From contig FR883825.1 in NCBI GenBank assembly GCA_000435275.1, forward strand, positions 1 through 13,397: 13,397 bases of DNA, read 5' to 3'. The notes beneath the pieces were generated by a model. That model was not told the origin of the DNA and searched no databases. It saw only the letters and a list, made by a program, of their open reading frames with translations. Source of the DNA: Clostridium sp. CAG:557 (lineage in GTDB: Bacteria; Bacillota; Clostridia; Oscillospirales; Acutalibacteraceae). A program made the position numbers and the translations under genes. Each line of letters starts with the position of its first letter. Positions within the stretch are counted from its first letter, which is position 1. This document shows, in pieces, positions 7,570 to 13,397 of the stretch.

Positions 7570-7910
7570 ATGAGCAAACTAAAAGAAATTAGCACAGACT
7601 TAAAGCAATTTGAGGAAATATTGAAAATCATACCAGACGAACGCAAAACAATAGCGCAAAAGTTGATAACAGAAATATGTTTTATGACTAAAACGCTTGA
7701 AGATTTACGAAAAACCATTGAAGAAAACGGTACTGTAGATTTATTCGAGCAGGGAAACAAAAATTTATGAGAGAAAGCCCAGCCTTAAAGGCATACAACA
7801 CGACAATCCAGCGGTACAGCTTACTTTATAAACAGCTTGAAAGCATGATATCTAAAGGTCTGCAGGAAAATTCTGAAAATGAATTATACAAATTTATAAA
7901 TCAGGAATAA
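7570..7910 (+). CDS. Terminase small subunit, P27 family, split by a -1 frame change
   Basis: Small terminase subunit, which recognises the packaging site and hands DNA to the large subunit. Two adjacent reading frames together give the usual P27-type protein. The first, 7570-7770 (66 residues, MSKLKEISTDLKQF...GTVDLFEQGNKNL), has a GAGGT ribosome binding site. The second, 7767-7910, begins MRESPALKAYNTTIQRYSLL and is in the -1 frame. In relatives known to me the EQG...RESPALKAYN stretch is continuous, so the break interrupts one gene of about 113 residues. The junction is A_AAT_TTA at 7761-7767, a canonical slippery heptamer, directly followed by the zero-frame TGA (7768-7770). A short GCCT/AGGC hairpin lies downstream at 7782-7792. 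Programmed -1 frameshifting, termination-reinitiation through the overlapping ATGA, or a lost T in a T run are all possible. Confidence 0.8.
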
Positions 7911-7912
7911 AT

Positions 7913-9556
7913 ATGAACTACATTTTAGAGTATTTAAAAGCAATCGAAGACGGCGAAATAATCACATCTAAGAGAGTATATAAAGTCTATAAAAAGCTTG
8001 CAGATGATCTTAAAAATCCCAACAGCAAATATATTTTCGATGAGAAAAAAGCTACTCGACCGATTGAGTTTATAGAGAAATTTTGCAAGCATTCAAAAGG
8101 TGAATGGGCTGGAAAACCAGTTAAATTAGAATTGTTCCAAAAGGCGTTTATTTCGGCGCTATTTGGCTTTGTGGATAAAAATACGAGTTTTAGAAAGTAC
8201 AAAGAGACTTTATTTATGGTAGCTCGAAAAAATGGAAAAAGCACCATGTTAGCTGGCATTGCACTTTATATGCTAATTGCTGACAATGAGCCTGGAGCCG
8301 AAGTTTACAGCACAGCCACAAAGAAAGATCAGGCAAGGATTATATTTGATGAAACCCACAATATGATAAAGCAAAGCCCAGAGTTAAATAAGTTTATTAA
8401 AAAGAGAAAATCAGATTTGTATTTTCCCTTGACTATGAGTAAATTCCAGCCTCTTGGCAAAAACAGCGATACACTTGACGGCTTGAACTCGCATTTAGTA
8501 ATTATGGATGAGCTTCACAGCGTAAAAGATAGGAATTGCTATGAAGTCATGAAACAGAGCCAAAGCGCAAGACGGCAACCGTTATTCATAATGATTACAA
8601 CTGCTGGAACCGTCAGGGAATGCATATTTGATGATATGTATTCATATGCCTGCAAAATCGCCGACGGAACGTTCGTTGATGAGACATTTTTACCGATAAT
8701 CTATGAACTTGACAGCAAAGATGAATGGACTGATCCTAAAGCATGGGAAAAAGCAAATCCAGGATTAAGCACGATTAAAAAGCTAACAGACTTATCCGAA
8801 AAAGTGGAAAGAGCGAAAAATAATCCCAAAGATTTAAGTGGAATACTTACAAAAGATTTTAATATTCGAGATACAGTAAGCACCGCATGGCTCTCTTTTG
8901 ATGATATAAATAATGAAAAAACTTTTGATTTATCAGAGTTTAAAAACTGTTATGCCATAGGCGGAGCCGATTTAAGTATCACAACGGATTTAACTTGTGC
9001 AACACTTTTGATGATGAATAAGGAAACCGAAGAAAGGTTTATAACTCAAATGTATTGGCTGCCCAGAGACAATTTTGAAAAGCGAGTACAATTTGATAAA
9101 ATTCCTTATGATAAATGGCTACAGCGTGGGATTTTAAGGCTATGCAATGGCAACTCAATAAATTATGGAGATGTTACAGCGTGGTTTCTTGAAATGGTAA
9201 ATAAATATGGAATCACTCCAGCATGGATTTATTATGACAGCTACAGTGCGAAGTATTGGGTGGAGGAAATGGAGAATAACGGATTTATAATGGTACGATG
9301 CATACAGGGAGCTAAAACTCTAAGCTTACCAATGCAGATGTTAGGAGCAGACCTAAAAGCTAAAAAGATAAATTACAACAACAATCCGATTTTGAAGTGG
9401 TGTTTAACCAATACAGGTGTGCAGACTGATAGAAATGGCAATATAGTGCCGATTAAGGCACAAAGTGCAAAGCAAAGGATAGACGGAACAGCAAGTTTAC
9501 TTGACGCTTATGTCGGATTATATGAACATTTTAATGAATTTAAGAACGCTTTGTAA
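7913..9556 (+). CDS. Terminase large subunit (packaging ATPase-nuclease)
   Basis: DNA-packaging motor, 547 residues, Terminase_1 (HK97-like) family. The ATPase half carries Walker A ARKNGKST at residues 104-111, Walker B LVIMDE at 195-200 and the coupling motif ITTAGT near 228-233. The RNase H-like nuclease half has acidic residues Asp353 (GGADLSITTDLT), Asp442 (IYYDSYSAKYW) and Asp524/Asp531 (QRIDGTASLLDAY). All catalytic motifs are intact and the length is full, so unlike the small subunit this gene looks functional. Start ATG 7913 is two bases after the stop of the small subunit's second frame, implying coupling. It powers filling of the element's own head. Confidence 0.95.
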   Translation: MNYILEYLKAIEDGEIITSKRVYKVYKKLADDLKNPNSKYIFDEKKATRPIEFIEKFCKHSKGEWAGKPVKLELFQKAFISALFGFVDKNTSFRKYKETLFMVARKNGKSTMLAGIALYMLIADNEPGAEVYSTATKKDQARIIFDETHNMIKQSPELNKFIKKRKSDLYFPLTMSKFQPLGKNSDTLDGLNSHLVIMDELHSVKDRNCYEVMKQSQSARRQPLFIMITTAGTVRECIFDDMYSYACKIADGTFVDETFLPIIYELDSKDEWTDPKAWEKANPGLSTIKKLTDLSEKVERAKNNPKDLSGILTKDFNIRDTVSTAWLSFDDINNEKTFDLSEFKNCYAIGGADLSITTDLTCATLLMMNKETEERFITQMYWLPRDNFEKRVQFDKIPYDKWLQRGILRLCNGNSINYGDVTAWFLEMVNKYGITPAWIYYDSYSAKYWVEEMENNGFIMVRCIQGAKTLSLPMQMLGADLKAKKINYNNNPILKWCLTNTGVQTDRNGNIVPIKAQSAKQRIDGTASLLDAYVGLYEHFNEFKNAL

Positions 9557-9574
9557 CTTTTTGAAAAAAGTTAC
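9553..9574. repeat. Perfect 10-bp inverted repeat after the large terminase gene
   Basis: GTAACTTTTT and AAAAAGTTAC are separated by only GA, overlapping the last bases of the large terminase gene. It lacks GC pairs and a following T tract, so a strong intrinsic terminator is unlikely; it may be a weak attenuator, protein site or a recombination scar. The remaining bases to 9668 hold no gene that I can see. Confidence 0.4.
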
Positions 9575-9668
9575 TCAAAAACTTTCAAGTCGCGAAACAG
9601 CCATCATAAAACATCAAGATATACACCCGCGCAAGTAGCTAAAATCACAGGAAAGGCGGTGTTATACA

Positions 9669-9992
9669 GTGAAAAAACTAAAAGACAAAAAAATAAGGAT
9701 TGTCAAATTACAACAATCCAAAGACGAAGATGGTTTTTCTATAAATGAATGGGTGCCAATACATAATGGTACTTTGTGGGCATATTACAGGCAGTTATCA
9801 GGGAAAGAGTTCTTTGCATCCGCAGCAGTACAGCATGATGAAGAATGTTTATTTATAATAAACTATCGAGATGATATTACCGCGGATATGGAAATAGAAT
9901 TTAAGAACAAATATTATAATATTACTCGCATTGACGATTTCGAGGGATACAAGAGTGACATTTTTATTTATGCCAAACTTGCCCCCAAATAA
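9669..9992 (+). CDS. Head-closure / head-tail adaptor protein (Phage_H_T_join)
   Basis: A 107-residue beta-rich protein resembling SPP1 gp16 / HK97 gp7-type head-closure proteins (PF05521), which plug the filled head and form the docking surface for the tail. Supporting features are the basic N-terminus (KKLKDKKIRIVKLQQ), the strand pattern WVPIHNGTLWAYYRQLSGKEFF near residues 28-49, and FIINYRDDITADMEIEFKN then YYNITRIDDF. The start is GTG 9669 with AGGCGGTG as ribosome binding site. It is the last head gene: the next gene is on the opposite strand, and no tail-completion, major tail or tape-measure gene follows. Confidence 0.82.
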   Translation: MKKLKDKKIRIVKLQQSKDEDGFSINEWVPIHNGTLWAYYRQLSGKEFFASAAVQHDEECLFIINYRDDITADMEIEFKNKYYNITRIDDFEGYKSDIFIYAKLAPK

Positions 9993-9993
9993 A

Positions 9994-10017
9994 GGACACA
10001 AAAATTAGCTTGTGCCC
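9994..10017 (-). terminator. Hairpin between convergent head and toxin genes
   Basis: GGACACAA (9994-10001) pairs with TTGTGCCC (10010-10017) with one mismatch around an 8-base loop. Read leftward, the hairpin is followed by TTTATTT, so it most resembles a terminator for the toxin-antitoxin operon; read rightward there is no T tract. It fills the 24 bp between the two convergent stop codons. Confidence 0.5.
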
Positions 10018-10283
10018 TAATCATCATAATGCCCTTTACAGCCAATGATATAAATCTTATCTTCATATACTTTATAAATCAGCCTATGTTTTTCAGTTAT
10101 GCGCCTACTCCAATACCCAGACAACTCATTCTTTAATGGTTCTGGTTTTCCTAGTCCTTCAAAAGGAGTACGGCTAATATTATCTATTAAATCGTTAATT
10201 TTTTTGAGTACCTTTTTATCCTCTTTTAACCATTCAGTATAATCTTCCCAAGCTGTATCGCCAAAAATTATATTTTTATTCAT
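10017..10283 (-). CDS. yoeB: Txe/YoeB family ribosome-dependent mRNA interferase toxin
   Basis: An 88-residue toxin of the RelE superfamily, YoeB branch, which cleaves mRNA in the ribosomal A site. It shows strong family sequence: RTPFEGLGKPEPLKNELSGY (residues 38-57) and WSRRITEKHRLIYKV (58-72). Residues equivalent to the E. coli YoeB active site are Glu48, Arg67, His85 and Tyr86, all present, so it is probably active. It overlaps the end of the antitoxin gene by 8 bp (ATG 10283), the normal arrangement for translational coupling. It points against the surrounding genes as an independent accessory unit that may stabilise the element or interfere with phage infection. Confidence 0.93.
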   Translation of the reverse strand: MNKNIIFGDTAWEDYTEWLKEDKKVLKKINDLIDNISRTPFEGLGKPEPLKNELSGYWSRRITEKHRLIYKVYEDKIYIIGCKGHYDD

Positions 10284-10551
10284 CTTCCAGCTGCCTCAGC
10301 TCTTCTATACTTTTAGCTACAGTGCCTTTTCCAGCTTCTAATTGTTTTTTAGAAGTCACTAGTCTATCATAGTCTTTTTTGTTACTCATAATATATAGAT
10401 TTTCTTTCATGTTATTATACTCCTCAAGTGAAATCATAACGACATTTTTGTCATTTTTACGCGTAACTATCACAGTTTCGTAATCATCAGTTACCTTATC
10501 GCAGTAATCTTTGAAATTATCTCTCATATTCGAATAATTAACAGCTAACAT
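10276..10551 (-). CDS. yefM: YefM/Phd family antitoxin
   Basis: A 91-residue antitoxin that binds and neutralises the downstream toxin and, with it, represses its own promoter. The N-terminal Phd/YefM DNA-binding domain is clear (AVNYSNMRDNFKDYCDKVTD, then VIVTRKNDKNVVMISLEEYN, residues 3-50), followed by the C-terminal toxin-binding tail ending in SIEELRQLEDE. I start it at ATG 10551 because AGGAGG lies 7 bases upstream; an ATG two codons earlier is too close to that site. It is first in a two-gene leftward operon. Confidence 0.93.
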   Translation of the reverse strand: MLAVNYSNMRDNFKDYCDKVTDDYETVIVTRKNDKNVVMISLEEYNNMKENLYIMSNKKDYDRLVTSKKQLEAGKGTVAKSIEELRQLEDE

Positions 10552-10574
10552 AATCATTCCTCCTATTTTAATCA

Positions 10575-10613
10575 AGTACAATTTATTGTACAATATATTA
10601 TATGTAATGTCAA
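10575..10613 (-). promoter_or_regulatory. Antitoxin-toxin promoter with TGTACA-type operator
   Basis: On the minus strand TTGACA (10608-10613), a 17-bp spacer and TACAAT (10585-10590) form a near-consensus sigma-A promoter. Overlapping the -10 is the inverted repeat GTACAAT-AA-ATTGTAC (10576-10591), containing TGTACA and AGTACA boxes 12 bp apart. The YefM-YoeB operator of E. coli is built of TGTACA palindromes, so autoregulation by the encoded pair is strongly suggested. Confidence 0.75.
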
Positions 10614-10647
10614 GTTATTTATGTGAAAAATTTTTTTATTTTAGGAA

Positions 10648-10690
10648 TTGACTTTAAGGGACCCGTATATTATAATTAATTCGGGACCCG
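10648..10690 (+). promoter_or_regulatory. Promoter of the RHH operon with two GGGACCCG boxes
   Basis: TTGACT (10648-10653), 17 bp, TATAAT (10671-10676) forms a strong promoter. The 8-mer GGGACCCG occurs at 10658-10665, inside the spacer, and again at 10683-10690, just past the start point, 25 bp apart. Each core GGGACCC is a small palindrome, unusual GC-rich sequence in this AT-rich DNA. This is the typical layout of an autoregulated promoter, with the RHH protein encoded 18 bp downstream the obvious candidate repressor. Confidence 0.65.
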
Positions 10691-10707
10691 CAAAGTGAGG
10701 TGATAAT

Positions 10708-10878
10708 TTGTGTCCTAAAACTGGCAGACCCAAAATAAGTAACCCTAAAAGTGTTGAAGTTAAAGTTAGATTTACAGCAAAAACAAATAAAAAATTATTA
10801 TGTTATGCTGAAAAAAATAGTATAACTAGAGCAGAAACAATTAGATTAGCGGTTGATTCATTTTTGGGTGAGCAATAA
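10708..10878 (+). CDS. Small ribbon-helix-helix (CopG/Arc-type) regulator
   Basis: A 56-residue protein, short enough to be missed by ORF callers. It starts at TTG 10708 with a GTGAGGTGAT ribosome binding site 3-7 bases upstream and ends at TAA 10876-10878. The N-terminus CPKTGRPKISNPKSVEVKVRF is the basic arm plus beta strand of an RHH protein, followed by TAKTNKKLLCYAEKN (helix 1), SITRAETIRLAVDSFL (turn and helix 2). Such proteins dimerise and insert the strand into the major groove. It heads the rightward operon ending with the integrase and sits right after a promoter with two GGGACCCG boxes, so autoregulation and control of the downstream genes are inferred. Confidence 0.85.
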   Translation: MCPKTGRPKISNPKSVEVKVRFTAKTNKKLLCYAEKNSITRAETIRLAVDSFLGEQ

Positions 10879-10883
10879 AAAAC

Positions 10884-10924
10884 GGGAAAGCAGTGTTCCA
10901 AGCTAATGATAACTACTACTTCCC
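10884..10924 (+). other. Imperfect hairpin between the RHH gene and the small-gene cassette
   Basis: GGGAAAGCAGTG (from 10884) can pair with CTACTACTTCCC (to 10924) as an interrupted stem with mismatches and a bulge. It could be an attenuator or a structured leader between the RHH gene and the three small genes. There is no T tract after it. The rest of the gap to 11033 contains an AT-rich stretch and the next gene's AAAGGA ribosome binding site. Confidence 0.3.
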
Positions 10925-11033
10925 CTATTACACCCACAACTACCAAAAGATAATTGGAGCGTAAATATTATATCATGCGTTTTAAATTCTTTCAATGGTT
11001 TGTGGAGACAAATTTGAAAGGAAATATATATAA

Positions 11034-11429
11034 ATGAACGAAAAAACTAATTTTAATGAGAGAAACGAGATTGAAGAGTTGGCATGTAGTATTTTAATAG
11101 ATATTTTAGATATACCACATCGACCTAGGTATTTAAGCGAAAGTCATAAACAGAATTTAGAATATTGCGATAAATTCGAAAAAGAATTCATAAAAGGTCT
11201 AACATATGAACAGCGAAAGGATTATGATTCTTTGACATCAGCAAAAACTCTAACATCAACAACGGAATTCAACTATATGTTACTTTGTGGAATACAAATA
11301 AAAGTTGCACTAGATGAATTAATAAAAAATCCTCTTAAAATTCTTAGATTATATGACAGAATAGGAACACCAGCTTGTGAACTTTATAAATCAAGTAAAC
11401 AGAAAATGGAGGAGCAAGACAATGAATAA
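11034..11429 (+). CDS. Hypothetical helical protein, first of a three-gene cassette
   Basis: A 131-residue protein that I do not recognise with certainty. Start ATG 11034 has AAAGGA upstream. It appears fully helical and soluble. Its architecture, LTYEQRKDYDSLTSAKTL followed by STTEFNYMLLCGIQIKVALDEL (residues 59-100, in part), resembles that of the two following proteins and of small DUF6809-type proteins found beside integrases of Bacillota mobile elements: an acidic helix, then an aromatic, 'F/W..l.G....l' segment. That similarity is by eye and weak. Its stop (11427-11429) overlaps the next start (11422), so the cassette is translationally coupled. Confidence 0.7.
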   Translation: MNEKTNFNERNEIEELACSILIDILDIPHRPRYLSESHKQNLEYCDKFEKEFIKGLTYEQRKDYDSLTSAKTLTSTTEFNYMLLCGIQIKVALDELIKNPLKILRLYDRIGTPACELYKSSKQKMEEQDNE

Positions 11430-11709
11430 TTTTCAGCAGGATTTTATTGGCATGAGCAACATTTTTATTGATGATAGTATTGAAGAACTAAAAAATACAA
11501 ACGATGAGTACAAAAACAAGCATAAAAAACAACGAGAAATTGAAAATCAATTAACTGAATTAAAAACAAGATTGTCTGAACACGACAAAAGAATCATTGA
11601 AAAATACGAACATAATATCTTCTATTTAAGAGCTATAGAACAAGGCTGGCTCTACTTGCAAGGTTACAGATATTGTGTAAAATTTTTCAAACTTTTTAGA
11701 GTGATATAA
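11422..11709 (+). CDS. Hypothetical protein, tandem paralog A
   Basis: A 95-residue protein started at ATG 11422, with GGAGGAG 8 bases upstream and the start overlapping the previous gene's end. It is clearly homologous to the next gene: both are 95 residues, share DSIEELKNTNDEYKNK / DSIKNLKECDENYKDI near residues 18-33 and the C-terminal block IEQGWLYLQGYRYCVKFFKL / IEQDWLYLQGYKDCIKLLKL. The middle (about 35-70) is charged, heptad-like and divergent. No catalytic or metal-binding motif is visible. Function unknown; the conserved aromatic C-terminal block probably mediates a protein contact or self-association. Confidence 0.78.
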   Translation: MNNFQQDFIGMSNIFIDDSIEELKNTNDEYKNKHKKQREIENQLTELKTRLSEHDKRIIEKYEHNIFYLRAIEQGWLYLQGYRYCVKFFKLFRVI

Positions 11710-11719
11710 GGAGGATAAA

Positions 11720-12007
11720 ATGGGAAGCTTTAAAGAAAACGTAGGAATGTTTTTTACTGAATTAATGCAAGATAGCATTAAAAATTTAAAAGAATGTGAT
11801 GAAAACTATAAGGATATCAGATCAATCCATGCAAATGTTAGCAGACGTTTTTATGACTTATTTCAAAACTTTAGTACAAAGGGCAAAGAATTTACAGAAA
11901 GTTTTTTAGAAGATAAGTCTTTACTTGACTGCATAGAACAAGACTGGCTTTATTTGCAGGGATATAAAGATTGCATTAAACTATTAAAGCTTATCGAAGC
12001 AATTTAG
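11720..12007 (+). CDS. Hypothetical protein, tandem paralog B
   Basis: A 95-residue protein, ATG 11720 preceded by an AAGGAGG ribosome binding site, 10 bp after paralog A. It shares the DSI..LK...E.YK motif and the C-terminal IEQ.WLYLQGY..C.K..KL..I block with paralog A, while the middle part differs (SRRFYDLFQNFSTKGKEF). The pair therefore arose by an old duplication and has diverged, perhaps for different partners. It immediately precedes the integrase gene (16-bp gap to the ATG) within one operon. No further functional clue is visible. Confidence 0.78.
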   Translation: MGSFKENVGMFFTELMQDSIKNLKECDENYKDIRSIHANVSRRFYDLFQNFSTKGKEFTESFLEDKSLLDCIEQDWLYLQGYKDCIKLLKLIEAI

Positions 12008-12022
12008 AGTGGAGGAATGAGA

Positions 12023-13239
12023 ATGGCACAAAAGGTAAAACGGAAAGGCAGAGGCAATGGAGAAGGAAATATCCGTCTCCGCAAAGATGGAAGGTGGGAA
12101 GCTCGCGTTGCGATTGGTCATCTGATGATGGTCGTCTAAAATCTAAAACGTTTTATAGAAAAACTAGAAAAGAAGCTTCTGATAAATTAAATAAATATCT
12201 CACAGAAATAGAGCAGGGTACTTATATTGAACCATGCAAAATAACAGTATCAGAATGGCTTGATGAATGGTACAATAATTATGTCATAAACAGTGTTAAA
12301 ACATCAACACGTGTAAGCTATGAGATGATTATAAGACAACATTTAAAACCTAACCTTGGATTTTATAAATTGAAAGACTTAAAAAGCAGTACCATACAAG
12401 GTGTATATAACAAATTATTAAAAGATGGACGTGTAGACGGTAAAGGTGGTTTGTCACAAAAAACTATTCAAAATATACATCGTGTTTTTAGAAAAGCTTT
12501 ACAATTAGCATACATAAATGATATGATAGCAAAAAATCCAGCAGGAGAAGGAAGAATAACCTTACCTAAACAACCTGTAAAGAAAAAAATAAGGGTTTTC
12601 AGTGTAGATGAGCAAAAAGCGATTGAAAAACTATGTGGCAACAATGATTTAGGTATGGCAATACTATTAGATCTATATACAGGCATGAGGCGCGGTGAAC
12701 TATTCGCACTAACATGGAATGATATTGATTTTAAAAAACGAACTATTACTATTAATAAACAACTTAATAGATTAAAAAATTTTGATTCTAATATAAGCTC
12801 GAAAACGATATTACAAATGCAACCATATACTAAAAATAGTCAGGAACGTATTATATCTGTATCTACAATTATGTTGGAAAAATTAAAGAATTATAAAATT
12901 CAACAAAGTAAAAGTAAAATAACTTGGGATGACCTATATAATGATAAAAAACTTGTTTTCTGCCGTGAAGATGGAAATTATTTAGACCCAAAAACCTTTG
13001 AAGATTTTTTCAAAAAGACTTTAAAACTAGCTGGAGTAGAAAATACAAATGTTCATGCACTTAGACATACTTTTGCTACACGTGCCTTAGAATCAAATAT
13101 TCCTGTAAAAGTAGTAAGCAAAATATTAGGACATGCTAATATTCAAATTACACTTGATACTTATACTCATGTACTACCAGAACTTCAAGAAGAAGCAATG
13201 CAAATTATAGCAGATAAATTTTTAAACGTAAGTGCATAA
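12023..13239 (+). CDS. int: Tyrosine integrase, N-terminal frameshift
   Basis: Site-specific recombinase for integration and excision. The catalytic domain is intact; numbering from the open frame at GTG 12094, the active-site set is Arg199 (TGMRRGE), Lys247, His321 and Arg324 (HALRHTFATR), His347 (LGHANI) and nucleophile Tyr357 (DTYTHV). The core-binding SAM-like domain spans about 50-150. The expected start is ATG 12023, with GGAGGAATGAG upstream, giving MAQKVKRKGRGNGEGNIRLR and RWEARVAIG, the AP2-like arm-binding domain. That frame runs on to a TAA at 12137-12139, while the homologous sequence continues in the -1 frame as SSDDGRLKSKTFYRKTRKEA. One missing base near 12118 explains it; repaired length would be about 405 residues. 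Without repair only a protein lacking the arm-binding domain can be made, from a GTG with a poor ribosome binding site. Confidence 0.88.
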
Positions 13240-13273
13240 AAATGTGAATTTAATTATTAACTAAAATAAAAAG

Positions 13274-13295
13274 TTGACCCAAATTTTGACCCAAA
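13274..13295. repeat. Right-end pair of TTGACCCAAA direct repeats (putative integrase arm sites)
   Basis: TTGACCCAAA starts at 13274 and 13286, 12 bp apart, 34 bp after the integrase stop. The same pair with identical period and orientation is at 51-72. This placement beside int and at the opposite end supports arm-type binding sites and defines the approximate right end. The 100 bp beyond contain no gene, and an exact core repeat with the left flank could not be seen. Confidence 0.55.
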
Positions 13296-13397
13296 CCTAA
13301 ATTATATTTAATTTATTTTATTTACAGTTATTACCATTAAAATCCGAATAAATGGCTTAAACACTGACTTTGTTGTATTTAATCATATTGTATTTTA

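Noticed and set aside
11377..11421. Upstream extension of the paralog A reading frame to 11377
   Set aside because: The extension overlaps the preceding gene and lacks a ribosome binding site; ATG 11422 has a clear GGAGGAG and gives the same 95-residue length as paralog B.
72..13348. Partial similarity between TTACAGATTAC...ACCAT after the left repeats and TTACAGTTATTACCAT after the right repeats as att cores
   Set aside because: The match is interrupted and in very AT-rich DNA; true attL/attR cores should be identical, so I did not call them.

Overview
The window looks like one complete, integrated phage satellite of a low-GC Gram-positive bacterium (Bacillota, probably a Clostridia-type host). 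The evidence is AT-rich DNA, strong AGGAGG-type ribosome binding sites, ATG/GTG/TTG starts, and Bacillota-style integrase, HK97-type head proteins and P27-type small terminase. No chromosomal gene is visible on either side. Paired copies of the 10-mer TTGACCCAAA, with the same 12-bp period and orientation, lie near both window ends (51-72 and 13274-13295) and look like integrase arm sites bounding an element of about 13.2 kb.

Left to right: (1) A divergent control region. A small Cro/C1-type repressor and an unknown partner read leftward (114-751). An AlpA/excisionase-type winged helix protein reads rightward (901-1101). Operator-like inverted repeats lie between them. (2) Replication: an AEP primase fused to an SF3/D5 helicase (1098-3418), then a dense array of GGTGGYAGT iterons around an AT-rich stretch (3421-3680), a probable replication origin. 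(3) A head-only morphogenesis and packaging block (3718-9992): unknown 62-aa protein, portal, prohead protease, major capsid protein, gp6-like connector, HNH nuclease, small terminase, large terminase, head-closure protein. There are no tail, tape-measure, baseplate, holin or lysin genes. (4) A leftward YefM-YoeB-type toxin-antitoxin pair (10017-10551). (5) A rightward accessory operon (10708-13239): a ribbon-helix-helix regulator too short for a 60-aa cutoff, three small helical proteins (two are clear tandem paralogs), and a tyrosine integrase.

Taken together this matches the logic of a capsid-forming phage-inducible chromosomal island (cfPICI). Such an element integrates, replicates from its own origin, builds and fills its own small-genome capsid, and must borrow tails and lysis from a helper phage. 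The repressor has no self-cleavage domain, which fits derepression by a helper protein rather than by the SOS response.

Three genes (primase, small terminase, integrase) each show a reading-frame break equivalent to losing one base. In the small terminase the break sits exactly on a canonical -1 slippery heptamer. The primase also seems to have ATA where an ATG start is expected. Either the element is decaying, or the assembly has single-base deletions, or at least the terminase case is programmed frameshifting. Sequence alone cannot decide.
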